This document shows positions 46,865 to 58,206 of a stretch of 64,000 nt of DNA, one piece after another; position 1 is the first letter of the stretch; every line of letters begins with the position of its first letter. Below the pieces are notes generated by a model that searched no databases, had not been told where the DNA came from, and saw only the letters and a program-made list of their open reading frames with translations. Source of the DNA: Pestalotiopsis fici W106-1 (lineage: Eukaryota > Ascomycota > Sordariomycetes > Amphisphaeriales > Sporocadaceae); the NCBI RefSeq assembly GCF_000516985.1, contig NW_006917092.1, positions 2,248,619 to 2,312,618 on the forward strand, read 5' to 3'. Position numbers and translations under genes: made by a program.

Positions 46865-47459
46865 GTTGACACTTGCCAGTAGCTTGCCTATATTGAGGAT
46901 CGAACCAAGACCTAGGTGAACATGGTCGACTTGATCCAAGAAACTCACCAGTCGTTTAGTACAAACAATGCGCAAGTCGCAGAACATGCCGCTTATGAGC
47001 AACAATTACACAACATATTAATTTGGGCAGCAGTTTGGCGACTCAGGATGTTGCGTTTCATTCAAATGACATCACCACGACCCTTTCAAATGCTGAGATC
47101 CATTTTGTCACATTCATCGCTTTCTGGGCATTAGTCTTGACCTGTACATCCTATCGTCATTCGTCAAGGGCCCTGTAGAGAGAAAGCCTTGCGTTTCGCC
47201 AAAGTAGATTGCCATGCCCTGGCTCGTTGCCTCACGAGCACCCCAAATTTTTCGCAACGGAACATCGTAGTCTTGTAATATTGTTTGGCATCACAATCAT
47301 ATTTTGATGATCCTATCAGCATCGGCTATTTTTTCCATGCCTTGCCATGCTCATAAGAGGATTTCAGTCCTGACCAGACCACACATGAACCCCATGCAAT
47401 GATGTAAAGCAACCGAGACCCAGAGAAACAACGCACAAACACCGACCAATCCTCCTCGC

Positions 47460-48244
47460 TTAGATAGTTGTCTCGTAGGCGATCGGAACGACGGTCTCGG
47501 GCTTGTTGTCCTTGGCGGACACGGTGTGGGCCTCACGGGGTTGAGTGGCCATTCTCTTGACCTGGACGGTGGTACCGTCGGACTTGGCCTGCTTCTTCAG
47601 CTCGGCGTTCTTCTTGACGCGCTTGATGAAGTCCTCTCGCGATCTCGACAGGCTGATGTGCTCAATGCGGAGGTTGATGCGCTTCTCGATGTATCGGTGC
47701 TTGACCTTCTTGTAGATGATCACACCGACGGCGCTCTTGGTGACGTTGTAGATGACACCAGTCTTGCCGTGGTAGACCTTGTGAGGCATACTGTTTGACC
47801 CGTCAGTCTAGCTCTTGGCAGTTCTTTTCCCCGCCATCATGCCCCAAAAGCCCCCCCAGATGGCCATCGTCGTCGGCGTAGTCGAATTGGCACGAGGGGG
47901 CCAGAGAGGACAAGAGAGAGGGAGAGAGATACTGGAGAGGGAGCTCTTACCCCTTCTGAACAGCACCATTGGCCTTGATGTCCACAATGTCACCGACCCT
48001 GCAATACTTGTCAGATTCACCATGTTCGCTGGTTCGTTCGGTCTGGTTGCGACATACTTGTACTGGCGGAGGTAGGTGGACAGGGCAATGGAACCCTTCT
48101 GGCGGAAGTTCCTCGAGAAGGCGTACTAGAAAATCGCAAAAAGTCGCACGTTAGCTTCCTGGCACCTTTGCGATTTCGGGGTCTTTTTTTGGCGGATGGT
48201 TGACATACTCTCGTACCAGCGCGGAGACCTGCAGCGTGACCCAT
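47460..48244 (-). CDS. RPL21: 60S ribosomal protein L21 (eL21)
   Basis: Four exons on the minus strand, 48244-48209, 48125-48058, 47998-47951 and 47790-47460, give 160 aa, the canonical length. The assembled start is MGHAAGLRAGTRYAFSRNF, followed by LRQYKVGDIVDIKANGAVQK and GMPHKVYHGKTGVIYNVT, all conserved eL21 segments split exactly at intron borders. Introns are 83, 59 and 160 nt. An ATG-only frame starting at 47789 would miss the first 51 residues. The gene is divergent from RPS9 with 443 bp between start codons. It belongs to the conserved block that flanks the MAT locus in ascomycetes. Confidence 0.97.
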
Positions 48245-48687
48245 CTTGACGGTGTTGTGGTGGTCGGTACTGAAGGGGTGGAAAGTTGAGTGGTCGTTGG
48301 TCGGGTTTAAGATGTGATTTTTTTCGATTCCCTCACCAAGGTGGAATTTCGCCTAGGACCCGAAAATGTGTGGGAGGACTAGGACCGGCTTTGATTGGCG
48401 CACGGGCCCACAGCCAGGGAAGGGGGGCAGCTGGCGCCGTTTCTCAGCGTGCTCGCAGTTGCCCTGTCTTGCAGTCAATGGGCCAAAAATTTGTGCCTGC
48501 CTCAGGCTCCAATCTTTTACCCTAAAGCCCCACTTTTCCCGAACTTTCGCAGCCCACCAATTCTGTGGCAGCAAAGGCGCATCGTCTGGGTCTTGAGATT
48601 TTCGTGATTCTTTTTTTCCCTCCCATCGCCCAATTCTCAACCGCCCGGAACACCAAACGAGCAAGACGAGATCTTTGAGTCGCAACA
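48245..48687. promoter_or_regulatory. Bidirectional ribosomal-protein promoter RPL21/RPS9
   Basis: 443 bp between the start codons of two ribosomal protein genes of different subunits. It contains a T-run near 48317-48324, TTTACCCTAAAG at about 48516-48527 (telobox-like) and a C/T-rich leader before RPS9. Coordinated expression of both genes from a shared region is likely, by inference. Confidence 0.6.
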
Positions 48688-49467
48688 ATGGCTCCTCTCT
48701 CTTACTCCAAGACCGCCAAGGTCCCCCGTCGCCCCTTCGAGGCTGCCCGACTGTCAGTATTCACCGGCCAATGAGCACGAGCTTGTTCTCTGCTTAAGTC
48801 GTTTGTGATCGAAAACTGACATGCGACATTCTATTATAGTGACTCCGAGTTGAAGCTCGTCGGAGAGTACGGTCTGCGCAACAAGCGTGAGGTCTGGCGT
48901 GTCCAGCTCACCCTGTCCAAGATTCGTCGTGCTGCCCGGTATGTTTGCAACCCATCGATATTCTAACTCCTCCGGGACCACACGAGATTGATAATCTTTT
49001 TGCGGGTCCCCAACTCTATCGGCATAGAACATGTGCTAATTACAGTCCTCCACAACAGTCAGCTGCTTACCCTCGACGAGAAGGACCCCAAGCGTCTCTT
49101 CGAAGGTAACGCCCTGATTCGCCGTCTCGTGCGTGTCGGTGTCCTCGACGAGTCCCGCATGAAGCTCGATTACGTCCTGGCCCTGAAGGTTGAGGATTTC
49201 TTGGAGCGCCGCCTCCAGACCTGTGTCTACAAGCTCGGTCTCGCCAAGTCCATCCACCACGCCCGTGTCCTGATCCGCCAGCGCCACATCCGCGTCGGCA
49301 AGCAGATTGTCAACGTCCCCTCTTTCATCGTCCGTCTCGACTCCCAGAAGCACATTGACTTCGCCCTGACCTCGCCCTTCGGTGGTGGCCGCCCTGGCCG
49401 TGTCCGAAGAAAGAAGGCCAAGGCCGCCGAGAAGGGTGGCGACGAGGAGGAAGAGGAGGAGGAGTAA
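48688..49467 (+). CDS. RPS9: 40S ribosomal protein S9 (uS4)
   Basis: Three exons, 48688-48752, 48840-48938 and 49059-49467, give 190 aa, the normal size. The protein begins [20 protein letters not shown] and continues [40 protein letters not shown] and the S4 RNA-binding fold with [19 protein letters not shown]. The tail is Lys-rich then a run of Glu. Introns are 87 and 120 nt. uS4 is an early-binding small-subunit protein important for decoding accuracy. In MAT-locus literature the gene is listed as S4-9. Confidence 0.97.
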
Positions 49468-49772
49468 ATTCTTCCCTCAACTGTATGACGGCATGACCAT
49501 GGAGTGGATCGTGACAAGAATCCACTGGTTGAGAAATCTGGTTTCATTATGGGCACAAGGACTCAAAAAGCCCTTTATAGCTCACGGCGTTAGGCCAGGG
49601 ATCAGGAATGCATGAAAAGAATTGCGTCGCCAACATGATTTATTGATTTTCTTCCATCTTGAGACTGCTGCAATGTGTCTCATCCGTGCCATGTGGTAGC
49701 TACGTATTTCCAGGTGCATGTTTTCCAAGCTTGATGCAATTTTGTTTTCCTATTTAAAGTATACTTGGACCG
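49468..49772. other. Short intergenic between convergent RPS9 and SLU7
   Basis: 305 bp of 3' flank for two convergent genes. No other feature seen. Confidence 0.5.
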
Positions 49773-51188
49773 CTATGAGACCAACTCGTCCTTGCCAAGC
49801 AACTTGGCCATTGGGTCATCGGCTGCAGTACGTTTTCTCCTATATTCCTCGAGTTCCTCTTCCATCATTTCCTCTGCTGTCCGTTTCTTGATTGCCGGCC
49901 TGACCGGCTCAGTATCTGGTACCGGCGGTGCGCGAACCTCTTCCTCAGCATCTACGACCAGATTCGCTCCGGTCCTCTGCTTTTCAGCCTCTTTCCAAGC
50001 TTGTTTGCCCTCTTCACCGGTGCAGTAGCTGTTTTTTATGAACGAGTGACAACATGCGTAGCCCCATTTGAAGTTTGACCACCAGCTGCCCCATACCGAT
50101 GTGTGATTGTTGACGAATACGTCTTCGGCATACTTGGATTTTGCGATCGCCCTCGGCGCTCCCTTGATCAGACCGGCCTCGTCATATTCCACAAAGGCTT
50201 CGGATTCCGTTACAGCAATGTCCCTCAGAGCGGCGGGCATGGCATGCTGGTTTCCTCCATACTTGTCTTGCAGAGCCTTGATTCGCTCTGCCTTCTTCTT
50301 CTCGGCGTCCTCCTTCTCCTTCTTGCGGTAAAATTCACCCGCCGTTGGGTTCGCTTGCAGATGCTGACTTGTGTCACCTGATTTTTCTTGCTTCTCCCAG
50401 GCGTATTTTGTGGCCTTTTCGAACTCGGCAGCGTCTCCAGATCCTCGCAAGAAGCCCTCTTCGGCGTATAGCTGTGCTGCCTTGTCTGCGGTTGCACCAG
50501 CATCCACCATTGTTCTCGTCTTGGGATCGTATTTGGCAGACTCAAGATCCAGGTTGAGCAAGTATTTGGCAGTATCCTCTCGTATTCTCAGTTGTCGAGT
50601 CGCGGTGCTCTGATGCTTGCCCATGTCGATCTCCTCGGCGTACTTTTCGCCGTCATCCTTTCCATCTTCTTCGCCATCCTCCTTCTTGGCGCCAGACATC
50701 TGATTTCTCAAGTCCTCCATCTGATTGTAGCGTTCCACCACGTGCTTGTACTCCCTGGAATCGTACCCGTTCCAGCGGTCCCGCTTGGCGTCCCAGCCCA
50801 TCTGTACGTCTTGAATAACTTCGTCGGCCTGAATATCCTTGCCCGTATACTTTGCGCCCTTGGCTCGGGGTCGCTGGAGGCAGTCTTTGGCCTTGTGCGT
50901 CATGGCGCCGCAGTTCTCGCAGGCGCCCTTGCGGTACTTGGTGGCGGCGGGGCCAGCCTTCCTGCCGCGATCGTACCATTTCGACGAAGCAATGTCATCC
51001 TTCTTTTGCTGGGTTAAACGCTGATGCTCCAGATAGTCGTTGGAGGACTCGTCGCCCTCGCCGGCGTAAAATGGTCGCTTCGAGATGAAGGACGGAATGT
51101 AGACGTTTTCCTCCTTGGAAGCTGCGCCGGCCGCGCCGCCGCCCTTGGAAGGGTCATTCCTCCGCGATGGAGGGGCGGGGGGAGGCAT
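49773..51188 (-). CDS. SLU7: Pre-mRNA-splicing factor Slu7
   Basis: Single exon of 471 aa on the minus strand. A CCHC zinc knuckle sits at residues 90-103 (Cys90, Cys93, His98, Cys103: [14 protein letters not shown]). It is preceded by [14 protein letters not shown] and DYLEHQRL and followed by [13 protein letters not shown] and the long charged helical region. Near the C-terminus are [20 protein letters not shown] and [11 protein letters not shown], all family hallmarks. Slu7 acts in the second catalytic step of splicing and influences 3' splice-site choice in the nucleus. The gene lacks introns itself. It diverges from REV3, with 584 bp between starts. Confidence 0.97.
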   Translation of the reverse strand: MPPPAPPSRRNDPSKGGGAAGAASKEENVYIPSFISKRPFYAGEGDESSNDYLEHQRLTQQKKDDIASSKWYDRGRKAGPAATKYRKGACENCGAMTHKAKDCLQRPRAKGAKYTGKDIQADEVIQDVQMGWDAKRDRWNGYDSREYKHVVERYNQMEDLRNQMSGAKKEDGEEDGKDDGEKYAEEIDMGKHQSTATRQLRIREDTAKYLLNLDLESAKYDPKTRTMVDAGATADKAAQLYAEEGFLRGSGDAAEFEKATKYAWEKQEKSGDTSQHLQANPTAGEFYRKKEKEDAEKKKAERIKALQDKYGGNQHAMPAALRDIAVTESEAFVEYDEAGLIKGAPRAIAKSKYAEDVFVNNHTSVWGSWWSNFKWGYACCHSFIKNSYCTGEEGKQAWKEAEKQRTGANLVVDAEEEVRAPPVPDTEPVRPAIKKRTAEEMMEEELEEYRRKRTAADDPMAKLLGKDELVS

Positions 51189-51772
51189 GGTGAGTATTTG
51201 GAGAGGTTGATAGATTCAACGACCAAATTAGAGGTCAGAATGTATATAACCAGGCAAAAGAGTGACGCGAGTTGCACGGATGCCGTCGAGGTTTGGATTG
51301 TGGAAGTGACGAAAAGTACAGGCGTAGCTGCGATAAGATAAGTGGCTAGTGTTTGGCTTTGTTGGAATTCAGCGCTGATCAAGGGTGTGGCGCGCACCTG
51401 CATAACTCGTCTTCATTAATAAGTTCTGCCCCTAGGTTGCAACCTAATGTAAGCAAGCACCTGATCGCGCGCCAAATCACCTCAGCCGACCAGGGCCATA
51501 ACAAGCAAATCAACTCTGGATCGCGTTTCGCTGCCTGGGAATTCACTATTGTTACGCGACTTATTTTCCCCCAAAGGACGACATCTGCTATTATTCTTGA
51601 ATTTAGATCCTGCTACGCTTCAAAACGGGGTACAAATCTCGTTGCTTTTTTCTTCTTCTCCCTCCTGCTGTTTTCCAAATGCCGTCCATTCAGATACGCG
51701 CTTGCAAGTGACATACCCATGTCATGATGCATGGATGCATACAAAGTACCGCCCAGCTAGCAGAAGTCCACT
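51189..51772. promoter_or_regulatory. Divergent intergenic region SLU7/REV3
   Basis: 584 bp holding both promoters. No clear TATA box or known site is seen. The REV3 leader is short of ATG-free space: an ATG at 51724-51726 and ATGATGCATGGATG nearby lie upstream of the chosen start. Confidence 0.45.
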
Positions 51773-54700
51773 ATGGATCTCTTCCGCGTACGGTTGAATT
51801 GCATCGACCATTATCAAGCCGTGCACACAAAATACGACCCTCAACTACGGAATGACTTTCGTCCCTCGCAAGCAAGCAAGGGACCAAAAGTCCCCGTGAT
51901 TCGAGTGTTTGGGTCAACGGAAACAGGCCAAAAGGTGTGCGCCCACATACATGGCGCATTTCCGTATTTGTACGTCGAATACAATGGTAGCTTGGAGCCC
52001 GACAAAGGTGAGTAAAATATGGAAGAAAAAAAAAACCGCCTCTTCTTGATGCTGCCTTCAGCCGGCTGACAAGTTCAAAGTCGGCGCCTATATATACCAG
52101 CTCCATTTATCCATTGATCATGCCCTGACGGTGAGCTACCGGCGCAATGCATACGCCGAGAACCCCAAGTTTGTAGCGAGGATCACCCTCTGCAAGGGTG
52201 TCCCGTTCTATGGATATCATGTCGGGTATCGCTTCTATCTCAAGATCTACATGCTCAATCCATTGGTCATGACTAGGCTGGCAGAACTTCTTCAGCAAGG
52301 TGTCATAATGAAGTGCAAATTTCAACCGTATGAAGCGCATTTGCAGTATCTACTGCAATTTATGACCGACTACAATCTTTATGGATGCGATTATATCTCG
52401 GTGCGGAAAGTCCGCTTTCGAGCGCCAGTCCCTGAACATGATGAGGATGGGGGGAGCTCCCATCTGTGGCATAGCCAGTCTGTGTCAGCTGCTCATATCA
52501 CTGAGGACTTTGATCTACCTCGTGTGAGCCACTGTCCCATTGAGGTGGATATATGCGTGCAGGATATACTCAATCGCCATGAGATCAAAGAACGACAGCT
52601 TCATCAAGACTTTGCTGAGATGCGCAACCAACCCCCTGCAAGTCAAAAGCTCGTTGCTAGCATGGCTGGACTCTGGAAAGATGAGACAAAGCGCAGGAAA
52701 CGGCGCATGGTCAACCCAGCATCCGGGAGCAGTCCCTTTCCTGCCGAGGTCTTGGTGTCCATGTCTGCAGACCCGCGCGACTCCCAGGCCCCGGGCTGGA
52801 TACACGAGAAAGAATACAGGGAGCAGATTCATGAGCTCATCGAAGGAGAGTGCCGGAAAGCTGCCGGGCCTCATCTGGACTTTGACAATTTTGTGAAGCC
52901 AGTTCCTTTAGAGGAAACAGTAAATACTCTGCTTCAATCTGTGGAAGATTTGTACCCTAAGAATCTGGCGTCGGCACTCGGTTTATCTGGAATCGTGCCT
53001 AAGGATGACGAGCCGCCAGAAAGTAGTGTCGTGGTGGACGAAGAAAGGATTCTCGATTTCGGGGGAGCTGACGATGGAATGTTCCCCGATGATTCCGACG
53101 AAGAAGCGGCTCGACTGTCGAAAGCAGTTGATCCACCACAAGTATCTGCTCAAATATCATTGCCGGAAGCTCATGCGCCCCAAAGAGAACGCCGTGTCAA
53201 TGAGCGTACAAAGGCAAAGACAACAAATGAATCGACTATTGGATCTACCTCGACTTCTTCACGGTCTTCAGCTAACGAGTCAACTGGATACTTACCGCCA
53301 ATGCTATCTGCAGATGGAATCTATGTAAGCTCTCTCAAGACTGGCAAGATTGCTAGCGTTCCCATCACAAACATTCTTGCGGCTGCCGCTATGCAGAATG
53401 GATTGGTCAGCAAGGACAGTCAAGCTTTTTCTGAGCCCGAGGCACCAAGTTGCAGCGCAAAACGGCCTAGAACATCCGAGGACGTGGATCAGAATGTCAA
53501 ACGTCGCCGTGTTGAATTCGCTTTTGACGCTTTCGATGCCAGTCAACATGGGCCCCGTAAAAGCCAACCAGGGTTGGGCGCCCCTCCTGACGATCAGCAA
53601 TCTACACAACGCGCAGACGAAACCAGCTCTCAAATATCCAAAATCAAATCGCATTCAGGTATTTCCAAGGTCCCAGGCAACCAGACGTTGAAATTTCCAG
53701 TCGTCAAGAACCCAAATGATCCAAGCACGCAGTTACGATTGAGCCAACAGAGCCAACATACTAGTTCACAGCCCAGCCAAGAAGAAAACCAACTTAAGAA
53801 GCAGGTTTCTTTTGGTCCCATTACGCCAACAGATGACAGCCCGACGAAGTCTGATTTTGGATCATCGAAAAGAGGAGCTCTCAGCTCAAGTGGAAACACT
53901 ATCAAAGCAGATATTGACAGAAATCCTATTCGCCTCGGCCTGGCTCCAAGACCAAATACTCAATTCTTCGTTCTTGCTGCCACTCCTCCTTCAGTGAGCG
54001 AAGTAAACTCTACAATTCACTCTGGAGGACGCCCGGACGTCATTTACCAGGATGCATACTACAGCAACGAAAAAGACGTTCCACTGCGGATGCGCGAATA
54101 TGCCGGTCAAGAATATCGATTGTTGAGCAACACACTTCCTTATTTGCCAGATTTTGATGAGACGGGTTCTTCACCTGCAACTTTCGGAGTCAAAGCGGAG
54201 AACTCGGGACCAAGAGCTTCGGACGAACAAGTGTACAGCAAAAGCCGACGCGAATGTAGCCTCAGAAGTTGGGAATTTGCCGAGCCCCCACCATCATATA
54301 CAGAAATCAAGAAATGGGGGATTGCAAATCAGCAAAATTTGGCTCGCTTTCCAGAAATTGGCATAGACATTCAGGATCCTGAGATGAGGCCATATCTTTC
54401 GCAAATTGAAGGAGCCACTCCCAAAAAGTTCAAATACTCCCAGAAGAAGACGTCAACCAGCGTTCAGTTTGAGGCTCAGTACATGAGTACAATGAGTTTG
54501 GAAATTCATGTCAACACTCGAGGCAGCCTAGTGCCGAATCCAGAAGAGGACGAAGTCCAATGTATCTTCTGGTGTTCAAAGTCGGACGAGAATTTTGCCA
54601 CTAGTGATCATGCATCCTCGGATATTCAATCTGGCATCATTGTCTGTTCCGCAGACGGGGTCTTGACTCGAAAACTCCGGCGACAGACACAAATCGAGGT

Positions 54701-57002
54701 TACCGAGGAAAATTCCGAGCTAGACCTTATGGTACGAATGGTTGAGATTGTTCGATCCCACGATCCTGATATCTTGACTGGCTACGAGGTCCATGGCAGT
54801 TCCTGGGGCTACTTGATTGAACGAGCAAGGCACAAATACGACTATAACTTGTGTGATGAGTTCTCGCGCATGAAGTCGCAATCTTTTGGGAGGTTCGGCA
54901 AGGAAGCCGATAAATGGGGCTTCAACACGACCTCAACCATTCGGGTAACTGGACGCCATATGATCAACGTGTGGAGGGCTATGCGGGGAGAGCTGAACCT
55001 GCTGCAGTATACAATGGAGAATGTGACTTGGCATGTTTTGCATAGGCGGGTTCCGCACTATTCTTGGCGGACGCTGAGCGACTGGTACTTGAGCGGCAAA
55101 TCACGAGATTTGAGCAAGTTGTTGCGGTACTATCTCACGCGTACCAAGCTGGATATCGACATTCTGGAAGCGAACGAGCTTATACCTCGTACGAGCGAAC
55201 AGGCTCGTCTGCTCGGAGTAGACTTCTTTTCTGTCTTCTCCCGCGGTTCTCAGTTCAAGGTCGAGTCCATCATGTTTCGTATAGCGAAGCCAGAGAATTT
55301 CATGCTGGCCTCGCCGGACCGGAAACAGGTCGGAGGTCAGAATGCACTCGAGTGTCTACCGCTTGTGATGGAGCCACAAAGTGCGTTTTACAACAGTCCT
55401 TTGTTGGTACTGGACTTTCAGAGTCTCTATCCCAGTGTAATGATTGCTTACAATTATTGCTACTCCACCTTCTTGGGACGCATTGTCAACTGGCGTGGTG
55501 CCAACAAGATGGGCTTTACCGATTATAAACGTCAAGAGAGACTCCTGGAACTCCTTAAGGACTATATCAACATTGCCCCCAATGGCATCATGTACTGCAA
55601 AACAGAAGTGCGCAAATCGCTACTGGCGAAAATGCTCACCGAGATCCTGGAGACAAGAGTCATGGTAAAAAGCGGCATGAAGCAAGACAAGCAGGACAAG
55701 ACGCTTCAGCAGCTGTTGAATAACAGACAGCTAGCGCTAAAATTGCTTGCCAATGTCACGTACGGCTACACTTCTGCCTCATTTTCGGGTCGTATGCCTT
55801 GCTCGGAGATTGCCGACAGTATCGTACAGACTGGCCGGGAAACACTGGAGCGTGCAATAGCACTAATTCATTCAGTCGACAAGTGGAAAGCAGAGGTGGT
55901 GTATGGCGATACCGACAGTCTCTTTGTCTATCTTCCTGGTCGAACTAAAGATCAAGCATTCGATATTGGCAATGAGATTGCAAAGACTATCACGGATATG
56001 AATCCACGTCCTGTCAAGCTCAAGTTTGAAAAGGTCTATCATCCATGTGTGTTGCTTGCCAAAAAGCGCTACGTTGGTTACAAGTATGAATCTCGCGACC
56101 AGGTCAAGCCCGACTTTGACGCGAAAGGTATCGAGACAGTCCGGCGAGATGGCACACCTGCCGAGCAAATGATTGAGGAAAAGGCACTCAAGATTCTATT
56201 TGAAACGGCCGACCTGAGCCAGGTCAAGAGTTACTTTCAAAAGCAATGTGAAAAGATCATGCGAGGCGCAGTCTCAATCCAGGATTTTTGTTTTGCGAGA
56301 GAGGTCAAACTGGGCACATACAGCGATAAGGGACCGCCACCGCCAGGCGCACTGATTAGCACCAAGAGAATGCTCGAGGACGCGAGAGCAGAGCCGCAGT
56401 ATGGCGAACGAGTGCCGTACGTGGTGGCTACTGGTGCTCCTGGCGTAAGACTCATTGATCGGTGCGTGGCGCCTGAGGATCTCCTGACCAACTCGCATCT
56501 TCAACTAGATGCCGAGTATTACATTTCGAAGAACCTGATCCCACCACTCGAACGAATCTTCAATCTAGTTGGCGCTAATGTGAGGAATTGGTACGACGAG
56601 ATGCCCAAGGTTCAGCGAATCCACCGTATCGAGCAAGGTGGAGCGTTGATGAAGAAGACGCTCGAATCTTACATGAAGGCCGCTGCCTGTCTAGTATGCA
56701 ATAGCAAGACCAAGGACGAAAAGGCGATTTGTGAAGCTTGTCTCACCAACGCTCCCGCTAGTCTACTGAAGCTACAGAGTCAGCTGGGAACTGAGGAGCA
56801 GAAATATCTCAATGTTCTAAGCATCTGTCGGACCTGTGCAGGACTTTCTCCGCTGGACGACGTCCCTTGCGACTCAAAAGACTGCCCGGTGTTTTACACA
56901 CGAATGAAGCAGGCGGCGAGGTATAGGACGGAACGAGGCTTGGTGGAGCCAGCGATGAAGCTATTGATAGAGGAGGTGGAGAGACAGGACCTCGAATGGT
57001 AA
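51773..57002 (+). CDS. REV3: DNA polymerase zeta catalytic subunit
   Basis: Two exons, 51773-52007 and 52081-57002, give 1718 aa. The 73-nt intron is supported by the junction YNGSLEPDK|VGAYIYQLHLSIDHAL. The N-terminal domain of B-family polymerases (FRVRLNCIDHYQA, KGVPFYGYHVGYRFYLKIYM) is followed by a long Ser/Gln-rich disordered middle (about 330-700). An inactive-exonuclease-like and polymerase region follows: motif A DFQSLYPS starting at Asp1190, motif B NVTYGYTSASFSGRMPC near 1303-1320, and motif C YGDTDS with Asp1355 and Asp1357. The C-terminal domain shows two Cys clusters (CLVC...CEAC near 1614-1635; CRTC...CDSKDC near 1660-1680), the second expected to hold an iron-sulfur cluster and bind accessory subunits. 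The enzyme extends past DNA lesions. All catalytic residues look intact. Confidence 0.97.
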
Positions 57003-58206
57003 CAATGGCAGCGACAAGATTTCAAGAGTTTATTCCACTGGACTCGACGGGCCATGAATAATGACACATGAAGAAAGTAGATACCTTGGACTATGAAAAT
57101 GACATGACGAGGCGTTTTGGAAAGGGACATGATTCAATGAGCAAACCATCCATGGAAGAAGGTTCAGGGATACAGGGTATAAAATAGCTTGGCGGGGTTT
57201 ATATTCCGTAGATCGGCCGCCTTTGGATCTGTTATTGCATACACAGTAGTACACAGTCGTGGTCGTCGTGGTCGTCGTGGTGCCGTTGGCATCGCTTATT
57301 GGAACGGCCACATCATGGAATGGTTGCAATGGATAGTTGTCACTTTGATAAATAATAGAGATCACCTCTTGACGAGCGACTCTTGGTACAAAATTAAACT
57401 TTTCAGAACAATTGCACTTGTCTCTGATCGTGTAGCACATGATACCGGTAGCAGGGGTAGTAGGTACGGGTCCATTCCACGGCTCCATAGTTGTCTACTT
57501 TGCACGGGTAAGTGACTGAATTGACGCAGTATGTTTTCTTACTTAGTTAACAATGGATAACCACCGCGCTCAATAGTATTTTCTGTCTAGTAGATGAGAT
57601 GCAAGATTGTATATAAAGAAGTTGCATGACATTTATTAATCGGCACACGTCAGGCTTGTGTGTAACGACCTTGGAGGTATTGAATGGACCTGCCAGAGAT
57701 AGATGGGTGCTACAGACACTTGACCCATTCCGTGCCCCACAGCGCCTACTGGTAGAAGAGCGCCCCCAATAGGTGTCATCCCTGCATCCAGTGACGTGGG
57801 ACGATCTCAGGCTCTGGAGCGCAGCTGTCTCCAGAACCTACAGCGCACCAAGATGGACCTAGACATGATGCTTACCTGAGGTTGCATACGCGCTACACTT
57901 GATGCCAACTTTCTCAACATATTATTAGCCGAAACACACCAAAGTGGCCCAAAGTCAAACAATAACTCCCCAAACTGCCTGCTTTTTTCTCTTGTGCTTT
58001 CCATGAGAGAAAGACGCTCGGCACAGGAAGAAGGTCATGTAACCCACGCTCTCTAGAGAACGCCCGAAACAATTTATCCGCCAAATCCATCCCCAAAGCC
58101 GAAACGACTCCCCGACCATCCATGATCGCCAGAACTATAGACTTCTCTTCTCCCTCCAGTCCAGCAGACGTGCTTCCTGCTAGGTAGCTGTCCCATTCTC
58201 GGAGCC
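57003..58206. other. Intergenic between REV3 and NVJ2
   Basis: 1.2 kb between tandem genes. Only short frames without domains. The NVJ2 promoter should lie at its right end. Confidence 0.45.

Larger units (their letters stand above)
43961..47459. other. Gene-free 3.5-kb region
   Basis: 3' flanks of the septin gene and of RPL21. No coding frame above 112 codons and none with a domain. It contains an 11-bp inverted repeat (44851-44899), a tRNA-like promoter pair with T-run (45762-45898) and a GATA repeat (46841-46864). Confidence 0.4.

Noticed and set aside
47791..47950. Possible C/D-box snoRNA in RPL21 intron 3
   Set aside because: A C-box-like ATGATGG and a CTGA are only about 40 nt apart and lack terminal pairing.
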